Source: Paralvinella palmiformis
Taxonomy: Eukaryota; Annelida; Polychaeta; Terebellida; Alvinellidae
Assembly: GCA_025642065.1 (NCBI GenBank)
Contig: JAODUP010000148.1
Coordinates: 186,001 to 250,000, forward strand
Direction: 5' to 3'
DNA: 64,000 nt
In this document: piece after piece, positions 11,488 to 29,757 of the stretch
Layout of the letters: each line of letters begins with the position of its first letter
Position numbering within the stretch: position 1 is the stretch's first letter
The notes under the pieces: generated by a model
What the model saw: the letters and a program-made list of their open reading frames with translations, nothing else
Databases searched by the model: none
Told to the model about the DNA's origin: nothing
Translations under genes and position numbers: made by a program

Positions 11488-11661
11488 TTAATTAATCAAT
11501 GACTTGCTGTTAACATCTTTCTCAACTGACTTGCTACAATCTGATAATGTTGTCCTCCAGACGTCTTCTTCAGTTAGTGCCCACCAGACTAAAGGATCAT
11601 CTTCTGACTTTTTGGATTCTATACAAATATCTTCTACGGCACTGGGATATGTTACAGCACA
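11488..11661 (-). CDS. Exon 2 of unrecognised small gene
   Basis: Preceded on the minus strand by the polypyrimidine tract and acceptor ctcttcatacag. Encodes CAVTYPSAVEDICIESKK ... SVEKDVNSKSLIN and a TAA stop. Confidence 0.45.
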   Translation of the reverse strand, partial: CAVTYPSAVEDICIESKKSEDDPLVWWALTEEDVWRTTLSDCSKSVEKDVNSKSLIN

Positions 11662-12253
11662 CTGTATGAAGAGATAAATTATACACTGATGTATGTCATG
11701 CTGATAGAAAAATAGGCTTTTTATGAGAATATTATATAGCTGTCGGGCAGTTACAAACACATATACAAGTAGTTGTTACTTACAACCAACGCAATTTATG
11801 ACTGTTTGACCCTGCAACCGGCAGTAAAGATGATTATAATATCATTACACAGTATAATATATATGTAAGGTAATTATAACATAGGCTGACTTATGATCGG
11901 ATCAACTTACAGTCCGTCAGTCGTAACCAATCAAGGTCGTAAGTTAATGACTACGTGGTTTTAGAAAATTGATTAGCAATTGCAGAGTAGGTGTGGCAAT
12001 TTTTTTAAGGCAGGTTAGAATTAGTCGTACGTTTTCTCAAATACATTATGGTGTTGTATAATACCGATCTAACTTCACAGAATTACAGCAAAACATTGTA
12101 TGTTTTATTTGAGACAACCTCCATCTTGTCACTACGACTACGAAATGTCACTTGAGCGAACACCGTGTTGCAGGCTTCGGATAATGTGTATGCATAGCAC
12201 CAAATGTTTTCTAACACTCCATCTTCCACATCTATCTCAGTTTTTACAGACAT
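11488..12253 (-). CDS. Unrecognised small two-exon gene (102 aa)
   Basis: Two minus-strand segments, 12253-12119 (ATG, 45 codons) and 11661-11488 (57 codons plus TAA), join in phase 0. The first reads MSVKTEIDVEDGVLENIWCY then AYTLSEACNTVFAQVTFRSR; the second contains CAVTYPSAVEDICIES and PLVWWALTEEDVWRTTLSDC. The acceptor tctcttcatacag is good; the donor GAG|GTTGTC is weak. The product is acidic and rich in Cys, Trp and Glu, with no signal peptide or membrane segment. I do not recognise a family. It could be a small nuclear protein, or exons of a longer gene; nothing ties it to FAAP100 beyond strand and proximity. No canonical AATAAA was seen downstream. Confidence 0.45.
12119..12253 (-). 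CDS. Exon 1 of unrecognised small gene
   Basis: Starts with ATG (12253-12251) preceded by an AT-rich leader. Unspliced, the frame would run only 12 more codons to TAA. The composition (Glu, Asp, Cys, Trp) is unlike the surrounding AT-rich noise. Confidence 0.45.
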
Positions 12254-12506
12254 AATATTTGGGGTATTATTATATTACATATTATTTGTCTTTGAATGGC
12301 TCCTGCTAGTAAGGGCGCTTTATTAAATATACATTATTATTATTATAATTATTATTATTATCATCTATAGTTTGAACTCTGCCTCTTTTAGCCACTCCTC
12401 ACCTGTCATATAATGAACTACTTGTACAATTTTTCCACTACTAGGACTACTGTTCTACATTTTGATGAGTAGAAAAAAAATAGATCTAATATGTTTCCCT
12501 TTCACT

Positions 12507-12716
12507 AGTGAGCTCCGTCTCCACTGAATTATTTAAAATAAAGGGGGACATTAAAAACTCCCTGAGAATGTAAAACACCATCAGGCTATTTTGGCTCAAT
12601 CTTTCTGTGCTGCTCCCCTGTGAGTGGTGGGGGAGGAGGTTTCTCAACCACTCCAACATAGAGGCTGTGCCAAATAAGGGATAGCCTGGGGATTCTCCCT
12701 GAACAACAAAGCCATG
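12507..12716 (+). mobile_element. SINE family B, internally deleted copy with 11-bp TSD
   Basis: Flanked by exact direct repeats tccctttcact at 12496-12506 and 12717-12727. It begins gtgagctccg like the fuller copy at 22140, then jumps into the body (ccactgaattatttaaaata, ggattctccctgaacaacaa). The tRNA-like head is therefore deleted. Confidence 0.82.
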
Positions 12717-13706
12717 TCCCTTTCACTGTTCAAATATTCACTAATAATACATTATGTACGCATTATATGCCAGATATAAGCAACAAAGTAATTGTTATTG
12801 GAAAAATCTGACAAGGGGAGTTTAAAAAAAGTACATGCATGTGTCGGATGCATGCATTTAAATTTAGTGAGCCATATATTGTCGAAACAAACCCATATTA
12901 AATTGAATTTCAGACAAACTAATGTAAATCTACAGCCAACTCAATTTTCCAAATAATATGTCATCACAATTATACGCGTCGCAATCAAAAACACCCATAC
13001 CATGCAGTGCAAGAACACTGCCAATGGCCTGCTTATCATAAGAGAATTCACACGAAGCACCTTCACAGGTGAGTTTATTCCAAAACCATCTCAATACAAT
13101 GCCATTAAATACAATGCCATATATTGGTTCATGATATTTAGGCGATGCGTTTTAGGAATGCGTAACGATCCGTATATCTTCTACACAATACTGAACAAAA
13201 TGTTCATTGGTATACTATATGTAATCTTATATGTAATAATACAGACAATAATAAAATAATTTTGATGTTATTATGCAGAAATAGTAAACTACAATTAAAA
13301 ATGGATGAATTAATGTTTTTTTTGTAAAGTGTAAATGAGAGCCATCACACAATTCCTTCACTTATAATTTTGTAAACTCAAAACATTTTTGAACATGAAA
13401 TTACAAGCTTTTTAAAATATTTGCAGGCAAAATTTTTTATTTGTAAATTAGATTATACTACGCAGATATTATGCACTAAAAGTTAGCTAATTTGTTTCCC
13501 CCGATTTTGAGCATTAAATAATTATATGAGTAAAGGAAGTATATTTATTTTAGTGATGTAACCAAGAATAATTAATATACCAAAAGATCTAGAGATATTT
13601 GTTTAGTGTAGTTTATATATTTAAAATATATCATGATATACCATAACCTATTAAAACACATTACAATGTACTACAACATAACATGTATTATAGTCCACAT
13701 ACTGGT

Positions 13707-13768
13707 GTGACTAATTAATGCATGGGACTGCACTGGAGTGACTAATTAATGCACGGGACTGCACAGGA
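13707..13768. repeat. 31-bp tandem duplication
   Basis: Two copies of gtgactaattaatgc(a)-type sequence with period 31 (13707-13737 and 13738-13768), differing at few positions. Noncoding. Confidence 0.8.
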
Positions 13769-14165
13769 GTTTAAACTTAAAATTAACAACATATATGAAT
13801 CTAGGGGTAGGGTTTAACACTTTTGCACAAATAAGGTTAAATACTATATTTGGTACCGTTTCATTGCATTTCTTTACCACGCGGACCTACAACTGACCTA
13901 CACACGGGACATTCAGTGATTCGCTATTTAATCGCCATGTGGCAGTACCGTATATTCGCTTTAATCTGATCAAAACATGAAACACAAAAGAGCATAATGC
14001 TGAACTACAAGTGAACCATTTTATTCATAATTATAACAAATACACAGTACAGAGATATTAATACATGAAAACGTAAATATATACAACAGAAGTTGATGGC
14101 ATTGATACTATAAGTTTATACACTCATGTAAATAATACAATGGAATGTGTGTATCCATTGAATCG

Positions 14166-14189
14166 ACACACACACACACACACACACAC
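14166..14189. repeat. (AC)n microsatellite
   Basis: Uninterrupted CA dinucleotides over about 24 bp. Confidence 0.95.
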
Positions 14190-15024
14190 CAAACATTATC
14201 CTTGTTACGCAGTACAGAATTACAACAAATACACAGTACAGAGATATTTACATAATATTATAAAAAAGTAAGACAGTTAACAAATTATGTGTGATGTTGA
14301 ATTGTTCGCATGGTTCTAGGTTGTATTCGCTGTCCTGTTTTTGTTGTTGCAATTGTCGCAACCCTAGGAATGCTGAGATCGCACCCACTGGCAGCAATTG
14401 TGTACTGGTTTATTGGAGCATGGCAAACTATAACACGGAAATATATGCACCAAAATACAATAATTATACACAATGCAATTACATGTTTATATTATTTCAG
14501 TTATTAAAAGATAACTAAATCTCATGATATAGTCATAAGGTAACATGCCTTTATAGTACTGTACAGGACAATATTTTTAGATGATTTTTAAATATTTCTC
14601 AATATCATATGCAACTTGACTGCTTCTTTTGAGTTAGATATATTTAGCTGTGGTTTTAGTGTGTATTGTATAGGAGTGCTGCCATCTATGGAATATAAAT
14701 AAATACCACATTCTGTGTGCTTGACAGCAGAAATTGTTTACTTACTAAATATTGCAAGTATTAGTTCATATTTTATCATTCCGATCTATTGTATATAATT
14801 CTCATAGATCTACCTACAGAAATGTGTTAAAATAATTTTTTCAGTCCTGTGCAGTTTTTAGACTGACCCCCACATACTCCAGCATATATTTGACATAAAA
14901 TACATTTCATATTCTACTATATTAATATATCACAAGTATGTTACATACTAATTTTGAATAATTGACGTACAAGCACAAATATACAACCAGATATAAATAT
15001 TGATAGAGCAGTCATTGATATTTT

Positions 15025-15830
15025 CAGACACTGCCAGAATTCGGACACTTCCTTACAAATTCGTTTGAGACACACAAATCAATGACATATTCACATAAAG
15101 TAATGACGTTCAACACACAACTCTTCTTGCCACGAAAATTTTAAATTGTTTCCTGAAGCACTCCGTTAAGGTATAAACTATTTCAATTACTCCTCCATTG
15201 TTCAGCGTAAGAGACATTTCTTGTTCTCACGCAGTAGTAGTAAGAAGTAAGGTTTCATTTGAACCATCTCACAGTCTCTTATTAGTCCTATTTCGTGTGT
15301 TTTTGGCCAAAACTTATTGACTAAGGTACGATTTATTCAAATACTGCCATTTTGAATATAATTTCAAATGCAATATATTCGTTGAAGGCGTCCGAATACT
15401 GCAATGTGAATTAAACGTACCTTTCAGTTTTCAGACACTACACTAAATTGACATTAATTAAAGAAATAATGAATAACACAATAAATTGCTTGCCTAGACA
15501 CAGGATATTATTTGATGATAAACAAATTCACTTTATTATATTCAGAAAACCCAAAAACTATCATCAGAAAGATGAACAAGTACAAAATTGTAATTATTGT
15601 CATTCTAGTTGTGGGGACTTAATGTCTCCAATTTGCAATTTATTAAAAAAATACTGAAGTGTCCGAATTCTGCTGGAAGTGTCCAAATTCTGCCTGGTGA
15701 CCCATTCTTCACTCTCAGAACATTTATGGTGCCAACAAATATATAGATTCTACTTTTCTAATAAGAAAACGTGAAATTTTGTGGTTAATTAAAGTATGTG
15801 TTAAGTGTCCGAAAACTGCCATATCTACTC
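15025..15830. repeat. Unclassified element with repeated 'gtccgaattctg' motifs
   Basis: Related motifs recur in both orientations: ccagaattcggacacttcc near 15037, cgtccgaatactgc near 15389, agtgtccgaattctgctgga near 15659 followed by agtgtccaaattctgcc, and agtgtccgaaaactgcc near 15804. Outward-facing motifs at both ends suggest a degraded DNA transposon, but clean terminal inverted repeats and a transposase are not visible. Confidence 0.35.
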
Positions 15831-16125
15831 TACTCCAATATAAGCACAGAAACGTATATGTTACATATTTGGACATAATAACTCTTCAGTACATCCCTTT
15901 CATTGTTTATTATTTAAGTATAAATGAGGCAAATATCTAGACTCGTAATAAGATGATAATAAGCTGATGACATCTTAATGCAGTCCCAAGAATAAACCAG
16001 TATAAGGTAATTCCTATGGTACTGGATTAAAACTATAGAGACACTGACATCCGATTCCTCTGGTTATATTTGTAAAATTATATTTTATTAACCAGCTCGG
16101 TAAGTTGCATTTATAAGTTTATGTC

Positions 16126-16153
16126 ATATATATATATATATATATATATATAT
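16126..16153. repeat. (AT)n microsatellite
   Basis: Uninterrupted AT dinucleotides, about 28 bp. Confidence 0.95.
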
Positions 16154-16700
16154 TCTAAGAACAATATTTGTTTTTAAGAACTCCCAGTTTGGGCCAGTAT
16201 TATTGTAAATGACCGGCATCATATTATCGCCCACGACAACACTAAATTAGCGACTAACCATATACAAACCTTCTCTTCGTAATTCTCAAAGATCACCAAA
16301 CATTTTTTAGAAGATAAACATAAGAAACATTTTGAACCAGTAGCTGACACCAAAAACTGCTTTTTCAAAAAGCGGTACTGAGGAGAAAAGGAACAAATCG
16401 AGCGTGTCACTTTTGCCGCCATTTCTGTCCTAGCCCTAGCTATCTTGAGTTATCATGGTCGAGTCTATGTGTAATGCCATAAAATAATCCGTATCAGAAT
16501 ATTATTTTAAACGATTCTACATTAACTTTTCTATTAATGTTTATTCATTAATTTTTATAATCCGGAAGTCACTTAATTTGTGTGTTTCTAATTATATAAT
16601 CTTGTCCGTTTTAGTACGCACGTAAACATTTAATTACCGCTGCTCAATTAAACCGTAATACACGTCTTGTAACATGTATATTTAGGTGTGAATTTCAGTT

Positions 16701-16743
16701 TCCAAATGTAATGAGGCGAAGTGGAAGATGAAACACCCTTCTG
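16701..16743 (-). mobile_element. SINE family A fragment
   Basis: Matches the central body (aatgaggcgaagtggaagat, gaaacacccttct). Both ends are lost. Confidence 0.65.
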
Positions 16744-16927
16744 ACCAAGATATATGTCCGGTGATCGGAAATAAAGTTACAGGGGAAAAGTCACAAATTA
16801 GCCGATGAAATAAAGTCACAGAAAAAATGAATACAAGTTGGTTACTATAGAAACCCGCGGCCACTACTACTTGATCGTTATTACTGAGAATAATTTCCAT
16901 TTTAAGATATACATTTTAAGATATACA

Positions 16928-16929
<2 letters not shown>

Positions 16930-16959
<30 letters not shown>
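16930..16959. repeat. (AT)n microsatellite
   Basis: Uninterrupted AT dinucleotides, about 30 bp. Confidence 0.95.
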
Positions 16960-16961
<2 letters not shown>

Positions 16962-17878
16962 ATACTGAAACTGACGTTAACCCGAGACATTTTATAAGCT
17001 GCTAGCTGATGTGAAGCCACTTTTAATATTAAGTCATAGATCTCTGCACCTTAAGAAAACTGCACTGTGACTATGAAAACGCAAATAAGTAATTAAGCAT
17101 GGCCCGTCCAGTTAAAGACCCATGTACAAAATGAAGCTATTTTTCATCTACCTTTAATTACCACTAACCACGACCAGACTACCTTTACCACATATAAGAC
17201 CTGAACATTCCTATTCACTAAATATAACATATCATTTTCCAAATTGGTTAAATTATATATGTGACTTTCTTCCTGTGACTTTCCCCCCATATTTTTATCA
17301 GTGACTTTTTTTCCTGTGACTCTCTTTCCTAGATTCATCTGTGCCTCCACAGAGTTAGGCGGTGTCATCTCAGATAGACGATGTTCAAACAGGCGCTACA
17401 GAAATAAAGGCTACTAAATATAGACGTTTCTTAGTTGGGTGAGAATAAAATATAGACGTTACAACACTTGAAAGATTTTCCCTTTTCATGATATTTACAT
17501 AAATCCTTATTGTAAAACTGAGAGCATGATTCAGACGGACACTGTACGTGATTGCAAGCAGCCTAGCTTGACCTATGACCGCACAGATACTCGATCTATA
17601 TCAAACTTTCATTGGTTTCAAATGTGACTCATAATATTCTTTTAATATACCTCTATACCGTTTATTAGCACTACTATGTATGTATTTGTTTATTAGAATA
17701 TAACTATCTTTGATGTACCGTTAATTATGTAACTGTTTTTATAATAAACTTTTGAATTTTACTCAACAATCAACTCACTGATATGATTATCACAGTTTGA
17801 CTCAGCAAGTGACGCTAATTAAATTGTTAACAATTTTTATTAGAATCCTCCGATAAGTTATAGTAAATCCCTTTAATC

Positions 17879-18310
17879 TTGAGATATAAAAAAGCCACCT
17901 GGAGGAAAGTGCAGAACTGTGGCCTAAGCGAACAATACTATACCGAATCAAAGACCAAGGCCGGGACTAGTAAACTGTTAGCACGCCATTCTTACCAACA
18001 CCAATTATCAGATCAACCTTTCGTCAACTGGATGATGACCCAATTGTACAACAACAGCCAATACTGGAGAATGCCTGCAGCTTCATTGAAAACTCCTGAC
18101 TGGATGATCATTTTCATTTTCCAGTCACCATGTGGAAGCAGCACCAACAGATAATTCGTACCAACAACCACTCTGAGGACTGGCACTCTAAATTAAACAA
18201 GACCATCGGGAGGCATCACCTCAAACGTCCACACTCTGCTGAGTTTTGAAGGATTAGCAAGCTGAAACAGAGCTGACGCTTCGACGTGTAATCAGTTACA
18301 CTATGGAGAC
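17879..18310 (+). pseudogene. Decayed MULE-type (FLYWCH-associated) transposase fragment
   Basis: Three reading segments resemble the C-terminal half of Mutator-like transposases found beside FLYWCH zinc fingers in animals: ATWRKVQNCGLSEQYYTE (the xxWRKVQxxGL motif), then QLDDDPIVQQQPILENAC, then MWKQHQQIIRTNNHSEDWHS followed by KLNKTIGRHH (the family's NNxxEGWHxxLN motif). An in-frame TGA sits where the family has a hydrophobic/Trp residue, and frameshifts separate the segments and the trailing AETELTLRRVI-like stretch. It is non-functional. Whether it was an autonomous element or a domesticated copy cannot be told from this piece. Confidence 0.7.
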
Positions 18311-18315
18311 AATTA

Positions 18316-18316
<1 letters not shown>

Positions 18317-18347
<31 letters not shown>
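18317..18347. repeat. (AT)n microsatellite
   Basis: Uninterrupted AT dinucleotides immediately after the MULE remnant. Confidence 0.95.
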
Positions 18348-18350
<3 letters not shown>

Positions 18351-19497
18351 CAACTAGTGGTTTTCATATAACTGTATTCAACATGTTAGTATATTTTTTG
18401 AGTAAGTTTTAGCATATATAAATATATCTGTGTGTGTGTGATAAACATTGACAATGGAGTCAAATATTTCGATTTGTATACTGTTATTATTGTTGAATAG
18501 TACTGATTTAGTTTGTGATCTAGTCATGTACTGATGCCGTTGCTGTTTTTGTATTGTTTATATTCGTGGTAAAATGATCTTCAGAACTTGAAAAGATGTG
18601 ATAGCCTTCTTCAGCGGATGCCATTGTGGCAATGGCACCAGACTCTGTTGATGTCATATACATATATCTAAATATATAGAACCTATCATTTAGATCCCTT
18701 CCTACAGAAACACAATTTATAATAAATGGGAGCACATTTAAACAGCCTTCAATCATCATGTTTGAGCAAATGAGACTCCCTGAAGATATTATATTTGTGT
18801 AGTGTGAAGCATTCCCGTTATATGTTAATCAATCTTGCTGAACGCATCAATCCTTTGCTGGATTCAAATGGTATGAACAAATCAATGAAATCCAGTAATC
18901 CACTTGATGAAACATTAAAACAACTTTTGTAGGATTTTCTACAAAGACACCAAATACATTTCATGCCATATTTCAAAATAAATACCACTTACTAAGGTAG
19001 AATTTTGTGCATGCTCAGTAATTTTTCTGAAGATTGTTCTGTTCTATATAGTTATCAATTCTTGGCTAATGATTACACGTAGGGCTGAAGTACCTCATTT
19101 TATTCGTAATGAGGCCAACTCAAGAAACCATGCCAGTACAAGATTTACAATCCAGGTCTTTAATGCCCCTCGATAAATCCGAGAACATCTATAAATATAG
19201 TTAATAGTTGCAACAGTGTTATTATTTGCTTAATCAAAGAATTATTTGTAATTCATGCAACAAGAGATCGGATCTGCAGTAATTGACATTCTCAGTGAAA
19301 TGTTTATCAAAGTTTTCATATCAGAAATGCTGTGTGAAGACAGGGTGGTTGAGTTTGTTTTTGAGAGAAACTTCATTTCATGCAAACTCCTCAATAATTA
19401 TTGTAACCTGATCCAGTTATAAATTTTCACAAGTAAAGAAGGAAACACAGGCACACACACACACACTGGACACGAACACTTTTACTTTCTGACCATC

Positions 19498-19503
19498 TTT
19501 ATT
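19498..19503 (-). terminator. RPS15: RPS15 polyadenylation signal
   Basis: AATAAA on the minus strand, 28 bp downstream of the RPS15 stop codon. This is a typical short ribosomal-protein 3' UTR. Confidence 0.85.
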
Positions 19504-19531
19504 ACAATCATGTCATTGATTTTTTTGTAGT

Positions 19532-26579
<7,048 letters not shown>

Positions 26580-26954
26580 TTTTACACTTAGTAGACGACC
26601 AAGCAAAAGAGGAAACGGAAGGGTTGCCGATCACCAATGCGCATGCCCAGAGCTAGTTCAAGCGAGTGCGCGCCAGGTAAAGGCGATTGTTTGATTCGCT
26701 CAAATGTTTAAATGTTTCGAAGTTTCTACCTGGCCGATTTATATCGTTTCGCCGCCTAATTGTCACACGGGAGCATGCAGGATAATAACAAAACACGAAA
26801 AAGTCAGCAGTCAACCTGCCGAACGAGTGACCGAAGTTACAAGGATATTTAAAAAGTTGATCGCGAATAAAGTTAGCGAGCGAGCGATCGGTCCCTTGTT
26901 TACATTTGAAACTTAACATTCGGCTTATGTTAGACTAAACGACAATCTGACACC
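26580..26954. promoter_or_regulatory. Divergent promoter between RPS15 and EPB41L4A
   Basis: 375 bp separates the two start codons. Seen: an NRF-1-like palindromic core tgcgcatgc at 26638-26646 (one mismatch to the 11-bp consensus when extended), an inverted/forward CCAAT at 26634-26638, and several CpGs (gcgagtgcgcgcc near 26661). On the RPS15 strand a pyrimidine tract (complement of 26604-26623) fits a 5'TOP start. Transcription starts themselves cannot be placed by sequence alone. Confidence 0.7.
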
Positions 26955-27119
26955 ATGCTTCTCCTGTCGAGAATCTTTCCCAGACTGAAGCAGAAGAGCG
27001 ACAAAGGGAAGGGAGTAACATCGGAAGCTGATCTGATCCGTCAGGGCGACAAGCCACCGGCCGAGTTTAACTGTAAAGTTATACTGTTGGACGACTCTGA
27101 GCTCGCTTTGAATGTCAAG
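26955..27119 (+). CDS. EPB41L4A: EPB41L4A exon 1 (start, F1 lobe begins)
   Basis: ATG at 26955; donor GTAAGC at 27120. Encodes 55 residues: a basic leader ([19 protein letters not shown]) then [20 protein letters not shown], the first FERM strand. No in-frame upstream ATG was favoured. Confidence 0.9.
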
Positions 27120-29726
27120 GTAAGCAGATGTAGAAAGCCTGGAAGGTGTTTTAAAATTAGATTCTAATCATATGTGTGCCCTATTTGTTGTTTGATTATG
27201 ACTCGTAATTAGTATGAAAGCAGCATACCGAAAAAGAGCCAGTCTGTGGCCAGAATTTCACCCACACTAAAAGTGGCTAAAACCCGTGTCTGTGAATAAG
27301 ACTGTGGGGGGCGTGAGTAAAATTAATAATAAATTAGACTCCTAGACCTAGTGACTAGTCCTAATTTGTCTGTGACATGCCAAGCATCTGTATTATAATT
27401 TATATTAGACTAGATGTTTACATTACAATCTAATCCTGACAGTTTGTTTATTTGTGACATATGCATATACTTCACCACTTGACATTCTTATTAAAATAAT
27501 GGTCATTTAATTTGTTACTAGGATTTACTTTATTGATGCTATCCACTATTTTGAATACCCTCAACATGTCCCCCTTTTCTCCTGTGATACTCCGAGTCCA
27601 AGGATGACAGTGATAATGGTCTTAGCCGGTCTACATTTGGGAGACTTTTCAGCATGGTGACGCATCTTTGGATTTATTTGTCATCAACTCTACGTTAATC
27701 ATCTTTCAAGCTGTAATGTTGGACACTAATGCTAAATGTCATTAAATAATTAAACATATTAAATGCCATTCAAAAGACGTGTGCACTTTTTAGTGTGTGC
27801 TCCTATAACGTGAGAAAATCTGTTTTAATCAAGGATTGTGTAGAGTCAGTTATTGTCAATGATAATTAATTATTAACCATGGAAAGTAAAAATTCAATTA
27901 ATTTAGTTTTTAGATGATAAAACTAGTTATGGATTCCGTACCAGTTCATCCATAGACTCTGCTGTTCGGTATAATCACTTTCCAAGCACATCAGGTCACT
28001 TTGATCCATTATATTCTCATTTTGGGGAATAGTTTATTCCATGCAGCTTATATCTTTTGAATATTGTTCACTTATATTTATAGGCCTAATGTTGTAATGT
28101 AAAGGGGAGCTGTATCATTTCACTATAAAATGGTAATGTTTGTTCAGTAAAAAAACATGCTAATTACTGTTCAGCAGTAAAACTGCACTTTTGATTACTT
28201 CTTGGAATTATGTTATCAGCTTTTAGCATCTCAGACTCTGATTGGTAGATTTAATATAAACTTCAGCCTTTAGTACTATTTACTGTAAGTATTTATTGTT
28301 GCTGTAAGGGTAATAGATTCTTGGTCTAACTTGTGTCCCAGGTTTTTCAAATGTTTCAAGGCATAAACAAAAAACTTACATAGGTGGCTTTTGAAATAAA
28401 TATGTTTAGGTATATGGGTGACTTTGGAATTAAATATGTTCATATTTAGGTATATGGGTGGCTTTGGAAGTAAATATGTTCATATTTAGGTATATGGGTG
28501 GCTTTGGAAGTAAATATGTTCATATTTAGGTATATGGGTGGCTTTGGAAGTAAATATGTTCATATTTAGGTATATGGGTGGCTTTGGAAGTAAATATGTT
28601 CATATTTAGGTATATGGGTGGCTTTGGAAGTAAATATGTTCAGATTTAGGTATATGGGTGGCTTTGGAAGTAAATATGTTCAGATTTAGGCATATGGGTG
28701 GCTTTGGAAGTAAATATGTTCAGATTTAGGTACACAGGTGGCTTTGGAAGTAAATATGTTCAGATTTAGGTGCACATGTGAGCAGTTAATTTTATCTTTT
28801 GTCGAGACCTAATTCACTGGCATTCGGTGATATCATCCATTGTAAACTGGGTCAGAAGTCTCACATATTGGTGAATGCACCGTTCTTATATTATTTAATG
28901 ATTGCCCTAAACATCAGTGTCTGTTGATACACGTCTGTCATAATAATTGATGACCCCTTTTCTTCCTATAGCTTCATGATAATTTGTTCACAATCTTCTC
29001 CTAGTCAGGGTTGAATAATATTCAGATGTGAAAAAGCCTTTGGGGTGAATAGTCCAAAACCTTTTAAAGGTATACACAACTAGGAAATCTTCGTTTTAGT
29101 ATAACTGTATCTTACAGAGGTGATCATTTTAGTATTGTAACGTGAACACTCTGAGATATCAGGGGTCTGTTTAGAAAATGATGATGAGTCTCTTTCACTG
29201 ATATCAGATATCTAATATTAGTGTCTGCTGGCAGTTTTCAGTCTTGTGTTACATAAGTAAGACATCCGGTAAAGGAAAAATATGTTTAAAACTTTTAAAT
29301 GAATTTTGATAAGAGATGTTATCACGAAGAATGACTTTAATATATATATATATATTATTGTGTGTGTACTTTTATATATATGTGGGGTTTTATGGATGCG
29401 TATGTCCCAGTGCTCTGATAGTATTATACATCCCAAAGGACATCCTTAAGCATGCACCATAGACACCATGATAAATGTTTTCTGGGATGCTCTGGTCTGT
29501 TATGCTAGTAATTTTTGTGTGTATCTAGTTAGTTGACTATCTGTTTGATGTTGTTTGTCTTGTCATCTTTCTTCAAACAAGTTGCTGCTTTGATGAAGTT
29601 CTGGTACAGGAAGTCTATCAGTGGCTCATTTGCAGCTTCACTTAATTGACCTTAGTAGTAATAGTAAGATCGAATCCATATAATAATCTATATGATGTGT
29701 AAGGCAGATCTCTCTCTCTCTCTCTT

Positions 29727-29757
<31 letters not shown>

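Larger units (their letters stand above)
12254..19497. other. Repeat-rich intergenic region
   Basis: No conserved host gene was recognised. Contents, listed separately: a SINE B copy with target-site duplications (12507-12716), a 31-bp tandem duplication, a decayed MULE transposase (17879-18310), a clustered 'gtccgaattctg' motif (15025-15830), and several (AT)n/(AC)n arrays. A 25-bp phrase (aacaaatacacagtacagag...) occurs at about 14036 and again at 14223. Confidence 0.6.

Noticed and set aside
14285..14518. Overlapping 60-75 codon frames on both strands
   Set aside because: Three mutually overlapping frames with no recognisable motif, start context or splice sites. The hydrophobic plus frame alone is not enough.
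18520..18759. 79-codon minus-strand frame ending SSSEDHFTTNINNTKTATAS
   Set aside because: Its composition looks protein-like, but I recognise no family and see no convincing splice site or partner exon.
28380..28775. CRISPR-like regularly spaced repeat
   Set aside because: The 40-bp units are contiguous with no unique spacers, in a eukaryotic intron. It is a minisatellite.
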